DNA from: Adineta vaga
Lineage: Eukaryota > Rotifera
DNA length: 64,000 bases
Reading direction: 5' to 3'
Assembly: GCA_021613535.1 (NCBI GenBank)
Contig: CP075496.1
Location: 13,578,001 to 13,642,000, forward strand
Part shown: positions 39,264-51,648 of the stretch, one piece after another
Position numbering within the stretch: the stretch's first letter is position 1
Layout of the letters: every line of letters starts with the position of its first letter
Program-made: the position numbers and the translations under genes
Notes under the pieces: model-generated
Database searches by the model: none
What the model saw: only the letters and a program-made list of their open reading frames with translations
Told to the model about the DNA's origin: nothing

Positions 39264-40421
39264 ATGAATTCAAATGATAGTATAGTTGAATTATTTACTG
39301 ATCAATTGAATGAGTTTAATATTGATCAGATGTATCAGGATGCTCATGGTAAACTTTCTCAATGGTTTAACGAATGTCAACAAAGAATCAAGGACTTTTA
39401 TGACGAAAAATTGGAAGAATTACGAACTTATATTGATGAAATAAAAATTCAATATGATGAGAAAAAACGAGCGATTCAAACACATTTAAATCAATTGGAA
39501 AATCGAGATGAAGATGAATCTCGTTTGATCTTTCAAGCTATTCAACGTAATCTCGATGATCTAAAACAGATTTGTATACAAATCAATCCACGACCGATAA
39601 TTATTGATGAAAGTGAAATTTGTATTGGAAAAAAGTTTCATTTACCAAATCTTTCTTCAAATTGTTCAACAATATCCTATTCAAATTTGAGTTCATCCGC
39701 AATTACAAGTAATAATCAATATTTACTAATGCATAAACATCCATTTCTATATTTAATCGATCGAAATACAAATCAAATCAAAGAATATTTATGGGCATAT
39801 GATTGGATTCGTGATATGTGTTGGTCATCAACGTTACGAAAGTTTTTTATTTTAACTTCAAATCAAATTTTTTTTGCCGATGAACAAATTCTCAATGTTT
39901 ATGCAATTGAAAATATCTGTAAACAAACATGGTTTTCTTGTACATGTTCAGAGAAATCGCTTTATTTATCAACATTTCAATGGGGTTCATCAATCTATGA
40001 ATTTAATCTTCAATCTTCAGTAAATTTCGTTCAACAATGGAAATCTCCTATCACATGTAAATCATCCGAAGGTGTTTATGACATTCAATATAATAATACT
40101 AAACTTGCTTTAGTTATTAAAGATTCTGAAGATCATAAACGATGTTTAGTTATTAAATTATCCGATACATTTCAAACTCTTTGGATACTTTCATTAGATA
40201 TTTCAATGAATGTTCGTTTGTTAACATGTTGTCCTTTGAAATCGAATGAATGGCTTGTAATTGATGGAGCAAATTTAAGTCTTTATCATGTAACAGGACA
40301 AGGAAAAATAACAGAGAAAATTGATTGCTCATCAGTACCTTATCGAGCAAATCTTTTCGGTTCAAATACGTTTGTTTTATCAACAGAATTAACATTGCAT
40401 TTGTATCCAATTTCTCTCTAG
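39264..40421 (+). CDS. Orphan coiled-coil plus propeller-like protein
   Basis: A single exon of 385 aa from the first ATG; an in-frame TTG further upstream is not a likely start. Residues ~10-110 are highly charged and helical (QWFNECQQRIKDFYDEKLEE, then DEIKIQYDEKKRAIQTHLNQ), predicting a coiled coil. From ~145 to the end the protein is beta-rich, with repeating YLIDRNTNQI-, FILTSNQIFFADEQI- and WLVIDGANLSLYHV-like strands that suggest a beta-propeller with degenerate blades. The layout resembles TRIM proteins without RING and B-box, a kind I associate with expanded families in bdelloid rotifers. I cannot assign a function or symbol. The lack of introns contrasts with its neighbours and might reflect retrocopying or family expansion. 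Confidence 0.75.
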   Translation: MNSNDSIVELFTDQLNEFNIDQMYQDAHGKLSQWFNECQQRIKDFYDEKLEELRTYIDEIKIQYDEKKRAIQTHLNQLENRDEDESRLIFQAIQRNLDDLKQICIQINPRPIIIDESEICIGKKFHLPNLSSNCSTISYSNLSSSAITSNNQYLLMHKHPFLYLIDRNTNQIKEYLWAYDWIRDMCWSSTLRKFFILTSNQIFFADEQILNVYAIENICKQTWFSCTCSEKSLYLSTFQWGSSIYEFNLQSSVNFVQQWKSPITCKSSEGVYDIQYNNTKLALVIKDSEDHKRCLVIKLSDTFQTLWILSLDISMNVRLLTCCPLKSNEWLVIDGANLSLYHVTGQGKITEKIDCSSVPYRANLFGSNTFVLSTELTLHLYPISL

Positions 40422-41348
40422 TTTTCTTCATAAGATTAACTCTGTTTATGAAAATAAATCAAGCTTGATGTATAAATAATGATATTTTCAATGAGAACTT
40501 GTCCTATTCCAAATATATAAAACACAAAAAATGACATTGTATGTATATATGTGTGTGTGTTTTTATCTGATGAATATATTATAATCAAATCTTGAATCGA
40601 ACTATTTGATCTTTTGCAAAAGAAAAAAAGTGTTATTGAATATGTATAGATGTAACGTTGATTTTTCTTTCTTCTTATCTGATGAAAGAATCGAAAACGA
40701 AATTTCGTCTTTGTTTCGACCGAGACATGAAGCAATTAATATAATTTACAAGAAAATATGTTTTTCCTTGATAGACTTTTCATAAGAACGATTCTATGTT
40801 TACTATTTAGAAATAATTATCATTTTATGACATGGTTTAATATAGAATATTAAGAGAATAGTTATGTGAAATTCCAAAAAAAAACCAAAAGTGATGTATT
40901 TATTTTTATCCGCTTAGTCCAATCTAAGTAATGAGACATATCGATGAGGTATTTTTGATGTCTGATATGTTGTGTTTTTCTTTCTTTCAGTAAGAACAGA
41001 TGAAAAGAAAGAAGAGAAATAAATCAGGTATGTTTCTTTTTCCTTCAATACAGAAAAGCAACTTCTAAATGAATGAAAAAAAGAACAAGCTTGAATAAAT
41101 AATTAAATGTCTAATAATTGTAACAAACATCACCTTAGCAGAAAATGTCTATTAAGAAAGTAAGAGTATCATTTCCTTCACACACACGCGCGTTTTTTTT
41201 TGTACGATAAATTCATTTCTATCATGTCGTTCATCATCATTTCCGCCTCTTCTTTCCTATTTATTTGTCTTCTATCAGTCATCTATTTGCATAGTTGATT
41301 TCTTACCTCCAATTGTCATCTGTCAATATCGATTGTGTTCGTGTTCGA
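40422..41348. other. Intergenic, no gene seen
   Basis: About 930 nt of AT-rich DNA; only short low-complexity frames. Confidence 0.5.
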
Positions 41349-41783
41349 ATGAGTTCAACAAGTAAATCATCTAGTAAATTATGTCGAAATAATTGTGGTT
41401 TTTTTGGAAATCTTTCATTCGATGGTTTGTGTTCTCGATGTTACATACAAGAGAAGAGTAAGGAGAAAAAAGTCGAAGAAAAAATACAACAACAACAAGA
41501 TACGCCTGTTGAAATAGAAGACGAAAATGTTGTCATCAAATCAACAATGCCTATCGAAAGTCTGTCATTGACAACTTCAACTCGAAAGAAAACTCGTTGT
41601 CCAAACTGTCAAAAACTCATGGGTATTTTACAATATCCATGCGCATGTGGTGGATATTTCTGTACTACATGTCGATATTCAACTGAACATCAATGTCCAA
41701 TTGATTACAAAGCTGTAGGAAGAACACTTTTAGCTAAAAATAATCCTCAAGTTATTGCTGATCGCGTTCATAATCGACAATAA
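41349..41783 (+). CDS. A20/AN1 zinc-finger protein (ZFAND5/6-like)
   Basis: Single exon, 144 aa. An N-terminal A20 finger (LCRNNCGFFGNLSFDGLCSR, then CY) and a C-terminal AN1 finger (RCPNCQKLMGILQYPCACGG, FCTTCRYSTEHQC) are separated by a Lys/Glu/Gln-rich linker; the tail NNPQVIADRV matches the ZFAND5/6 ending. Family members bind ubiquitin through A20 and link ubiquitin chains to the proteasome or stress responses. The AN1 ligand after C-x2- is Cys rather than the usual His, see findings. The ATG at 41349 is used; an upstream in-frame TTG would add 18 unsupported residues. It is short compared with the ~210 aa human proteins, mainly in the linker. Confidence 0.85.
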   Translation: MSSTSKSSSKLCRNNCGFFGNLSFDGLCSRCYIQEKSKEKKVEEKIQQQQDTPVEIEDENVVIKSTMPIESLSLTTSTRKKTRCPNCQKLMGILQYPCACGGYFCTTCRYSTEHQCPIDYKAVGRTLLAKNNPQVIADRVHNRQ

Positions 41784-42707
41784 CATGTTTCTTGTCTTCG
41801 ATTTTATTTATTTAAATGAATTCCTGACGATTCGATCAAGGTATAGAAAACATACGTTACACTGAGTGTGAACAAAAACGACTAGAAAATGGCGAGAGAA
41901 AAAAAAGTACGCAAAAAAGATGCACTACTAGTTATTATTTTATTGATAATTAGACATGTTGAAAGTTTCTATGGGTTTTCTTCTTCTTCTTCAAGTGTTG
42001 AATTTAATAACAAAAAACTTGCGAAGAATAAATCAATACTTTTCTCGAGAAGCAATAGACATTCGGTGAGAAAATGTCCGAATGACTATATAATCGAATA
42101 TCTTTTATCTATGTCACATAAACAACAAAATAGAAGGAAGAATATTTTCTAATCGTATTGGATAATAAAAAAAAGAAGAAAAAGGTTTTTTTCTCTTCGC
42201 ATTTGACACCTACGTCATGGTGTATGTAGTCCGATGTATGATAGTATTAAAAATAGAGAAAAAAAGGATGATGGTCTGTTCGTGTCATGCCGTGTAATAA
42301 TGGTGTAGAGAGAAAGAATAGAATCATTCTTAGTCTATCTTTCATTTTCTTGCGTTTCTTTTGCTCTTCTATGTTGTTATTGCCAGTGCAGCTTGCACAT
42401 TTCTCTGCACTCTCTCTCTCTCTCTCTTACATCTGTCTGTCCGTTTGATGCTTTTCTTTTTTCTTCAAAATCATCTTCCATTCCCTCACTCATGTTTTAC
42501 ATTCTTCTGGCTATTTATTGAACTGTCTCTTGTTTTTCTATTGCCAATATATGACGAGACGCTTAACGCATATATACCTACTAAACGAAAGAAAACAGAT
42601 GTTAATCTATCAAACATTAACAATCGTTGTCTTCATTCATTCATTCATTCATCTTACGATAGATTTATATTTCTCGATCTTTGCTTCAGATGAATTAGTT
42701 TATAATA
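41784..42707. other. Intergenic, no gene seen
   Basis: About 920 nt, AT-rich, with a CT run near 42410-42427. A 3' splice-site-like TTCAG at 42685-42689 lies 18 nt before the next ATG. Confidence 0.5.
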
Positions 42708-43749
42708 ATGAGTAGTGGAATTATTACTAATCATGCATCAATAGTATCATCAACAATAAATAAAACATTGGAAATTCATCTTGAACGATCAACTGATGAT
42801 TTAACTAATATAGTTGATGGTCAAAATAAACCTTTAATCATTATTCTTGCTGTCACTCTTCCAACATTAGCTTTAATTGGTATTGTTATTCTCATAATTG
42901 TATGCTATCGACGACGACATGCAACAATATGGTTAAAAAAAATTGGTAAAATTTTAATTTTAATTTCTTATTTCTTCTTTGGTTATTCATAGAACACTCA
43001 AGTCGTCTACAAGCTATTGTTGTCAATCTTTCATCGACTCCTATTCAACCAGAGTATGATTGTGACAAGTCTTTTGTTTTGATAGAAAGATTCTTTTTCA
43101 ATAGATATTCCGAAAAAAAATCGTCTCTTGCTTATCGAAAATTTACACAACCGCGTACCGAAACTATTGTTTATAATCGTTTGGTAAGAAGGTTTTGAAA
43201 ACGAATGATCACTGATTACAAATCCTATGTTTTAGAGTACACCACCTACTCCAGTATTTATTAAACCAAATAATCATTTGAAAACACCTGTAGAAGGTAA
43301 AGAAATTGATTCGTAAACAACAATTTTTGTCTATTATTTTCTTTCAAATCAAGGTGAAACCAATGCAGCATTTGATGAATATCCAATAAAGAATGATCAA
43401 CAACTTGTCTTAAGATCTACACTTCAACAATCTTCAAATAATGGACAACGAATCACATCTGTACGAGAGAAAAAAAAGACAATCTTACTCTTCTTTCATC
43501 ACCTATTTTTACTTTCAGCTTCATACAGATTTTCCTACTTCGTTACAAGCACCTGTTCGTACGATAACATCAACATTAGTTGATGCTATTGCAACACATC
43601 GTCTTTCATTACATATCAATGAAAATAATACATCAACTACATCATCGTTAGAAACGATTAATAATAATAACAGAGATTCAGCTGCTTCATCTTCGCTCTC
43701 CACAACTTCTCAAACGGTGCTTCTTTTTTCTCAAAGAACTGAATTGTGA
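42708..43749 (+). CDS. Single-pass membrane protein, unknown function
   Basis: Six exons (42708-42945, 42993-43053, 43105-43183, 43236-43296, 43354-43460, 43519-43749) give 258 aa. No signal peptide is obvious. Residues 1-43 are polar with sequons (NHAS, NKT); residues ~44-67 are a transmembrane helix (ILAVTLPTLALIGIVILIIV) followed by a CYRRRH stop-transfer, so the remaining ~190 residues should be cytoplasmic (type III topology). The tail has STPPTPVF, possibly SH3/14-3-3-type sites, and a Ser/Thr/Asn-rich end. I recognise no domain. The introns are only 47-58 nt and all junctions keep frame, which supports a real gene. Confidence 0.7.
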
Positions 43750-44500
43750 TGATCGTTTCATATGTACCTAAATTATTATTATTATTTAAAAAAACGCGAA
43801 TTTTTTTTTCAAACGTCGAATCTATAGAATCTATTTTTTACAAAATACAATAAAATTTTTCATCTTTAAACTTCTTTTCTTTCTTTCTTCAACTAAAACA
43901 CGTCATTAAGTGAACTTAAAGAACATTATTATATGTGCATTTACTAATTGACATAAATGTCACTTGATTACATGTTTTCTTTATGACTTCATTTTAATAG
44001 ACCAAATCGTGTGCAAATATCTTTTTTTTTGATCTTCATATTCATTGAATTAGATAAATCAAATCACTGAATTCATATATCTTTTTCATTAGATTTAATC
44101 GAGTATGTTCAGTTTTCAAAACTCAATCGTTTTACTGTTCAATCGACTAATAAACAACTGGGATGGGTATTGCAAAAGATGTGCAACGACAGAGAAAGTG
44201 GAATCGAGAATAATAATATACATCAAGACAAAATACTAAAGAAGAAGAGGAAAAAACAAACCACACATCATGACATTAAAGAGAAGAGAAAAGAAAAATA
44301 GACATGATAATTCTCACATTGTATTGTTTGTTTTCTGAAGTAAAGCAATGAAAGAAATCTCACTGTTCTTTGTTTTTGTTATATCTATAGAATAAGAGTG
44401 TCGCTGATCGTCACCGGTCATAGAAAAAAAACACAATATTTGACATCGTATGAACAAGAAGGAATTTGAAAGGAAGACTCGGGTTAAGTTTGTTTTCTTT
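43750..44500. other. Intergenic between convergent genes
   Basis: About 750 nt of AT-rich DNA with AATAAA-type signals near 43847. No gene seen. Confidence 0.5.
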
Positions 44501-47500
44501 TTATGAACTTGTACTTGTATCAATATCATCTTCATCGTCTTCTTCGATTAATGTATCAACATGACGACGATGTTTACGAAGCTAAAAGTAAATATATCAT
44601 GTACAATTTCTTATTTGTAAAAACAAACTTACTTTTTGAAATTGACAATCAGAAAATAGATCATGAAGAAAACGTTGGGCAGGAATACGTACACTACTCA
44701 TTGTTAATATGTAACAGATTTCTGAATATAAACAAATATTATCAAATATTTGTGGACGACTTTCTTTCCAACTAAATCAAAGAATGAAAAGTTTTTTTAA
44801 ATAATAGTAGAATTTCGTTTTGAGTTTCTTACCTTAAAAGTTTCTTTTCTACTTCATCTGAATGAATCGCGGCAATAAGACGACTAGCTAATGATTTTAC
44901 ATCAACAAAATCTGTTTGCATAGTTGTATGAGGATTTTCATGTGGTGTAGAATTTGTTGAATTATTTGTACACATCATACAAATATGTAATGAAGATAAT
45001 TGATTCGTAGGAACAATAATTGATGTTGGAACTGTTTGATCTTGTGAAACAATTGCTGGTGATGATGGAGTAAATTCTATTGAAATTCAATTGTAGATCA
45101 TTGTTGAAATTATAGGAAAAAGATTACCTCCTGAACTTGATGAGGCACCAGTAGCACTTCGTGTACGTGCTTGTTCGGTATTGGTATTTCCACGTGAACG
45201 GGAACGGACGAGATCAGACCACGTTTCGTAATTAAGATTATAACCATCAGAGATCTATGGAGATGAATATAATATGAAAACTGATTCGAAAGAATTTTCT
45301 TACTTCAACAACTTGTCGAATATCAACAGGTACAGCTAAACCACGATAAATCGTATTTCCATCTTCATCAGCATCATCTAAATCACGTTGTTCCAATGTA
45401 TATTTTCTAAAGAATATCCGAATAGATTTCAATTCAATTCAATTCTTTTTTTTACCCATCATTTGTTATAAATTTATCAATTTGTAGATCACGTGTATCA
45501 TGTGATTCATACATTTTCTTGTAGAATTTCGATGAATAACGATGAAATGGTAGAATAAGATCATCATTTTTTCCTTTGATTGATATTTCTTCCACATGAG
45601 ATTCAGTCGTTGTACTATTAGCTAAATGTGAATAGGTTGCATGACTTGTCTTTTGTATACGTCGTGCATATTCATAACCGGCTGCATCAGGTTTTAAGAG
45701 AAAATTACAACGTAATAAACGTGATCGATATAATTCATCGGTTTGCGATGGTTCAGAAGCTACACCGTGACCAGCAGTAGGTGCACGTAAAGCTTGAATT
45801 ACTTCGGGAACTTTTTGTAATTGTTTCGATTGTCGTAGCGCATTCGATTGATGTGCAGATTTTGATCGAGGACGAAAACGTTCTAATGGTAAACTATCTG
45901 TTGCTGATTGAGCAGCTGCTGATTGTGATTGAGAATGAGTTGGATATGGTCCATACGTTGGTGAACGAGAATATTCTACATCAGAAAATGAACCTGTTGC
46001 TCCACTAGCAATACCAGAATCACGATTTGTATTAGTCAATTCTTTTGATATACTGGAACAACGACGTATAGGAACACTAACAAGTAATGGTGCACCACCA
46101 GCTTCAAGACAATCCGGAAATGTAACTGTTGCTGTTTTATTTGTCGGAGTTGGTGGACCACTATCTTCCGTTATAGTAACTAATAGAAAAAAAAACAATT
46201 AAATAAAGAATTAACAGAGAGAAATTTGAATTACCATGTCGAACGTCAAGTTTATCATTAGTTGTCGATGATATGGTAGATGGTAAAGTTAAGGATCGTT
46301 TTGATTTAACATCCGTCGAAGTTGAATCGTGAGGAACATTACATTGTAATAATGGTGCAGCATCTTCTGATGTCGATCCATTCAAATAAGATTTTGTTGA
46401 CTTCTCGGATGAATCATGAATCGTTGCTGAAGAGGCTGGTGGAGTAACTTGTAATGAAACACTTTTATGTGGTGATATATTGTTCAGAATAACTCGTGAT
46501 ATTCGTCTTTCTGAACTTTGATATGTATCAGTATTTGCTAAAGATGGTGGAACTGAATGAGATCGAACACGATATGTTTCCCAACCAAAATCTTTTAATG
46601 ACATAGCACCATCTGGTGTTTGGGCTATTAAACTAAGTGCATAAAATGCCGTTCTAAAACAAAAAATAAGATTAATAGATATTCTTTTGTTTTCTCATTC
46701 AACATGGAAAAAAACGTTTATTCTTACCCTCGAACAGATAAATTTTGACATTCTTCCGCAAATCTCAAGATATCAGGTAATAAATCTTTTTCCATAAACC
46801 ATGCACAACCAAAATCAGTACTAGCTGTATGTCCTAATGCCCATAAAGCTTCTTTAATCATTCTTGCTTCATATATATTTATACAATTTGTTCGATGTTG
46901 TTTTAATTCTAATGCATATTGTTCTAAACGTGAATCTTTACGTAATAAATTAAATCCATCATAATGAAGACATAATTGTCGATAGATATGAGTTAAAACA
47001 TGTGCACTTAATTTTCTTTTCTTCATTCGATTTGTTGATGAAGATTTTCGTCTTTCAAAATAATCATCAGTTAATAATGGACCATCTGAATATGCAACAA
47101 ATAATTTCGTTTCAATATAATTAACATACTGTGCATTAAATATCGAATCCCAATAGGCAAGTTCTTCGTGTACCATTGTAATATGTTTTTCATCGTATTG
47201 AACTTGATGAAATGGTATTGAACATAAACGTGCGACTGTTAAATGATAAGTATATGAAAGAAAACGAGTACTATTTTTAATTAAAGCAAATGTTTGCCAT
47301 TGTTTATAGAAGATATTGACTAATCTCTATTGAAAATGAAAGAAGATGGATTGAAATAGGAGAGAAGTTAAGAGCAAATTGTCTTACTCGATCTTCGAGT
47401 GCTTCATCGAAAATTGCCGCTGATTCAAGAACAACTGCTTGATTTGTGTCATGTAATTGCGAAACAAGAAGAGCCATGCCCCAACTACTAAATGCAACCG

Positions 47501-50500
47501 GATTTGAACGAAGTATTATACGAAGAAGACTTGTACTGTACAAACGAAGAGCCTGAAATATTCAAAATAAAACTCAATCGTTTTTCTTTCCATTCAAATT
47601 TACCTGACAAGAAGATTTTAAGGCTTGTGTCAAATAAGTTCGACATGGAGTATCATAATAATAATTAAATGAAGATAGGGCAACAATAGCAGATGTGACA
47701 AATTCATCATCCATTTTTAACATTTCCGAAAGACTAAAACAAACAAAATGTTCCTTTTTCAAAACGAAACAAATCCAAAGGAAAACAAGTAAATTTACCG
47801 ATTAAATATATCACTTTCAATCATTGCTTGTGTACCAACCGATGATTTACTCAAACGACCAAGAAATAAATAATAATATACACTATTTTTTGATAATAAG
47901 TCATGTTCAGTTATGATTGCTCGTCCAGTGCCTTCTCTCATCGCATTTATCGACTAAAACACAAACGAATAGATTTCAATTTCAAATTCCTTTATTCAAT
48001 TACTTGTTGTAAAGCTTCACTAACACTTGTTAATAATGTTCGTGCAACATTACTTGCAATGGCCTAGAAAACAAAATGATTTAGATTAATCTTCTTTTTG
48101 ATTTTGATAATTCTTTACTTTAATATGATTTGATGCGGCTTGAGGAGGATATACAAGTAGATCAGAAAAAGCTAATAGAGTACGACAGGTTACATCAGAA
48201 AGAGGATCTGTTAAAACTATTTCATTAAAACCATCATTCTGTTCTGGTTTGAAAAAATCACACAATTTATCCAGAAATCTAAATGACGAAAAGAAATCAT
48301 TTCTTCACTCTCGTACAATTAAAAACTTACAATTCATATAGATCGCCTTGAACTTGATTAGCTTGTTTGGAAAAATCCTATCGAATATAAAACTTTTAGA
48401 TTTCATCTTTCTCTAATCTATATTTACTTTTAATAAAGCTAAGATTAAATCCCAATTCCATTTTTTATAATTATCGATTTGTAATGTATTCGTTTCTCGA
48501 ATACTAGCATCGATTTTTTCAGCGACTAACTAAAAATAATGGAAAATTTTCGATCATTAATTGCAATGGCAATTACAATCAATATTAAACATGCACAAAC
48601 ACCACATCAATTACACAGACATTCATTCATGCAATAGAGAAACATTCAACAATTAAGAGATTGATTTTTTTGTTTTAGAAAATCTAATGTGCAAAATGTT
48701 CAATTAGAGATGAATTGGATCGAAGATGAAGAGAATAAGAAAGTGACACACAAACACAAACCACAAACACAAACCACACGTGTTTCTGCTCTAAGTTTTC
48801 TTTACATTTAATGTTCGAAAAGGTGTTGAAAATGACCATTTCAAGAAAGATGGCTAGATAATGCATACACACAAACACAAAAGAAATTAATTATAAGAAA
48901 AAACTAAAGGTTTTCTTTAAGAAGAAAATCTCTCATTCTCAGAATAAATTCTTACCGAATCGTCGGATGATGGTATAGATATTCGACGAGTTGGTTCAGG
49001 AACGATCGTTTGTGGTAATGTATAATATTCATTCAAATGTTGAGCATGATAGATCAATTGGGCTAATTGAAATGAATGAATATGTCTTGTTCGTTGTTTA
49101 AATTCAAAAAATGCATTGATATTCAACATAGCTTCTTTGGCAAAACTAAATCGATCAAATATGATGTTTCACAAATGAAAATAACTTTCGAAAAAAGTAA
49201 TACCTTCGTTTGATACTATCATCATCAGCGATAGCAATATCCATTAGCAAAGGTAAGAGAAGAAAACTTTGCTCTTCTGGTAAATGTTCATTGCACTAAA
49301 TTTCGAAATTTATTTTCGTATTTTATTCCTAATGAAATAGAACATACCAGCCAGATAAAATTTGCTAGAAGAAGTGTTGCTCGAATTGATAATAATGTAT
49401 TATCGCTTGTTGCTAATTCACTAACCGCCTAGTAGAAATGCAAAAAAATGACGAAATGATTTTGTTCATTCAGAAAATTACCTCGATAAAGCCAGCATCA
49501 ATGAAAGTAAGAAGCATTAAGGCCATATGGCTATCAAGCAAGTTTGGTCTGTAGGGAAATACGAAAAGAAGAGTTTTAAGAAAATATTAAAGAAGAAAAT
49601 AATAACAAAGCAATTTGTGTTAAAATAGATTGATAGATATATCGTAAAAATACCTTGTTGAAGATAGACGAGCTAATTTAGCAGCTCCTTCACTCGCTAC
49701 ATATGCATATCCTTCTTCAACTGTTGTTAAATTCCATATTTGATCTATAAATTACGAAATATTTCATCAACAATAACGATCATCGAAACTTACACATAGA
49801 TTTCAATGCTGCTTCATAACTATCACATACAACAGGAATCTCGAGATTGAGTAAATCATAAAATAGATCAAGAATTGCTACCTAAAGATTATAGAATTAG
49901 AAGGAGATTTTGAATTACTTTTGAAACATACTTTCATCGGTTCAGATTGAACAAGTAAACAATTAACAAGTAAACGAATTGATGAATTTCTCGTTTGACA
50001 AAACGCCGTAAAACCTTCAATGAATATCAAATCTTCACAGACAATTTCTTTCTCTTATCAATTCTTACCAATCCAACTATGTAAAATTGTACTCAAAGCA
50101 GATGCACATGATTTTAATACTTTGATTTTATCTGGTTCTTTGATAAGTAAATTATCAAATCTAAAAACGAAATGTTTTTCTAAATCTTCTTTTCCTTTTT
50201 GTTTAATCTTACGCTGCCGGTGTCATTGCACGACGATCACCTGTTTTTAATGTTCCTTTTTCACATAATGAAAAGATTGCGACTAATTGCTAATGAAACA
50301 AAAACAAATACAAAAGGATCTTCTCAAAATAAATACATCAAAATTTAACGTACACTAAACATATTTCCAATTAATTCATGTCGTTCACGCATTCCTTCAT
50401 CAACTAATATCCATGCGAGACCATTCGGATCAACTGAATCAATAATTGTCGGTTCGCTATTATCATTAATAGTAAATCGATCAACTGCATGTAATAATGC

Positions 50501-51313
50501 ATATAAAACACTGTCACGAAGTTCTTCTTGATCAAGATCAACAACATATCTTAACATTGTATTAATTGCATGACATGCATGTAAAACATGTGGATTATGT
50601 AGAGCTAAATATTTGTTTTAAAACTGAGATTCATCTTCGATATAACGAAAGATTTGCTTACCTATTTCGCATAGTAATTCTAGACAACATTTGACCATTT
50701 GATCAGATCTTACGATTGGCATTGAATTTGTTGTGCGAGAGACAGTTGTCGTATGACTGGATGAAACAATAGCATCGAGTACATAGACTAATGAGTGAGG
50801 GATACGTTGAGAATAGAGATAAAATAATCGACGAATAAATTTATAGGCTTCTAAACGTTCACGAGCATTTCTCAGATCAATTGTAAGAGATCTTAAAATA
50901 AACAAGATTTGTTAGGAGAGGAAAAAAAGAAATGGAAGAAATAATAAACTAACCGACAAACAAGATAATCCAGACGACATTCAAGAAATTTATCAAAAAT
51001 AGTAGCTCGATGAATTGAATACCGAAGAGCACGTAATGACGCTGCTCGAACACGTTCAACATCACTCAAAAGAAGTATTTGAAGACTAAATATACAAATG
51101 AAAGAGAAGAATTTTTCTTTTCAATGAAAACATCGAGATATACCCATCAATAATAAATTCATCTTCGTTGTCTATTCGAGGTGTTGAAGCGACATAATAT
51201 GTCATATCATTGAGCAATGCACTGAGCGGTTTTTTTGATGGATCATACGGTGAATATGGAGATGATGCAATTAAAATTTGATCACATAAACTTATAAAAC
51301 CGGTCGTCGTCAT
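44501..51313 (-). CDS. RICTOR: RICTOR, mTORC2 scaffold subunit
   Basis: Twenty-eight exons from 51313 to 44501 join in frame to 1,632 aa (human 1,708), with introns of 47-64 nt except one of 426 nt (48530-48955). RICTOR is the mTORC2-specific scaffold that directs mTOR to AKT and other AGC kinases. Collinear hallmarks include ASLRALRYSIHRATIFDKFL (exon 2), ALHNPHVLH, LRIILRSNPVAFSSWGMALL then VSQLHD (47552-47388), IKEALWALGHTASTDFG with LPDILRFAEECQNLSVRGTA (exons 21-22), the late YRGLAVPVDIRQVVEV, and the C-terminal NICLYSEICYILT and ARIPAQRF-like block. The middle (46653-45456) is a long Ser/Thr-rich region, as in other RICTORs. The N-terminus is short; the first in-frame ATG follows a TTTCAG acceptor-like site by about 65 nt. 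EPHX1 ends 335 nt upstream on the same strand. Confidence 0.95.
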
Positions 51314-51648
51314 ATTGGACGAGATTCTTCGAAATTCTACACGGGTATCATCATAGGATTCTAGGAATCGTATAAATCATCTGAAATTATTTAGAAAAGA
51401 AAAATGAGAAGTGAAATCAAAAGAAAGCTACGAATGTTTTGTTTTCTTCGTTAAGAAAGTATCACTGGAATAGAAATATCATTAGTTCGATGTATAGCTA
51501 AGTTAATAAGAAAATGTTTTACACAAAAAAAATAAACAAAGAAAAAAATACGAATAGTTTTGAGAATAAAAAAATCGAAATGATTAAACATCTTTCTATG
51601 TTTTCATTATATAAATGTTTTTACATTAAGTACAAGCATTTCATAAAT

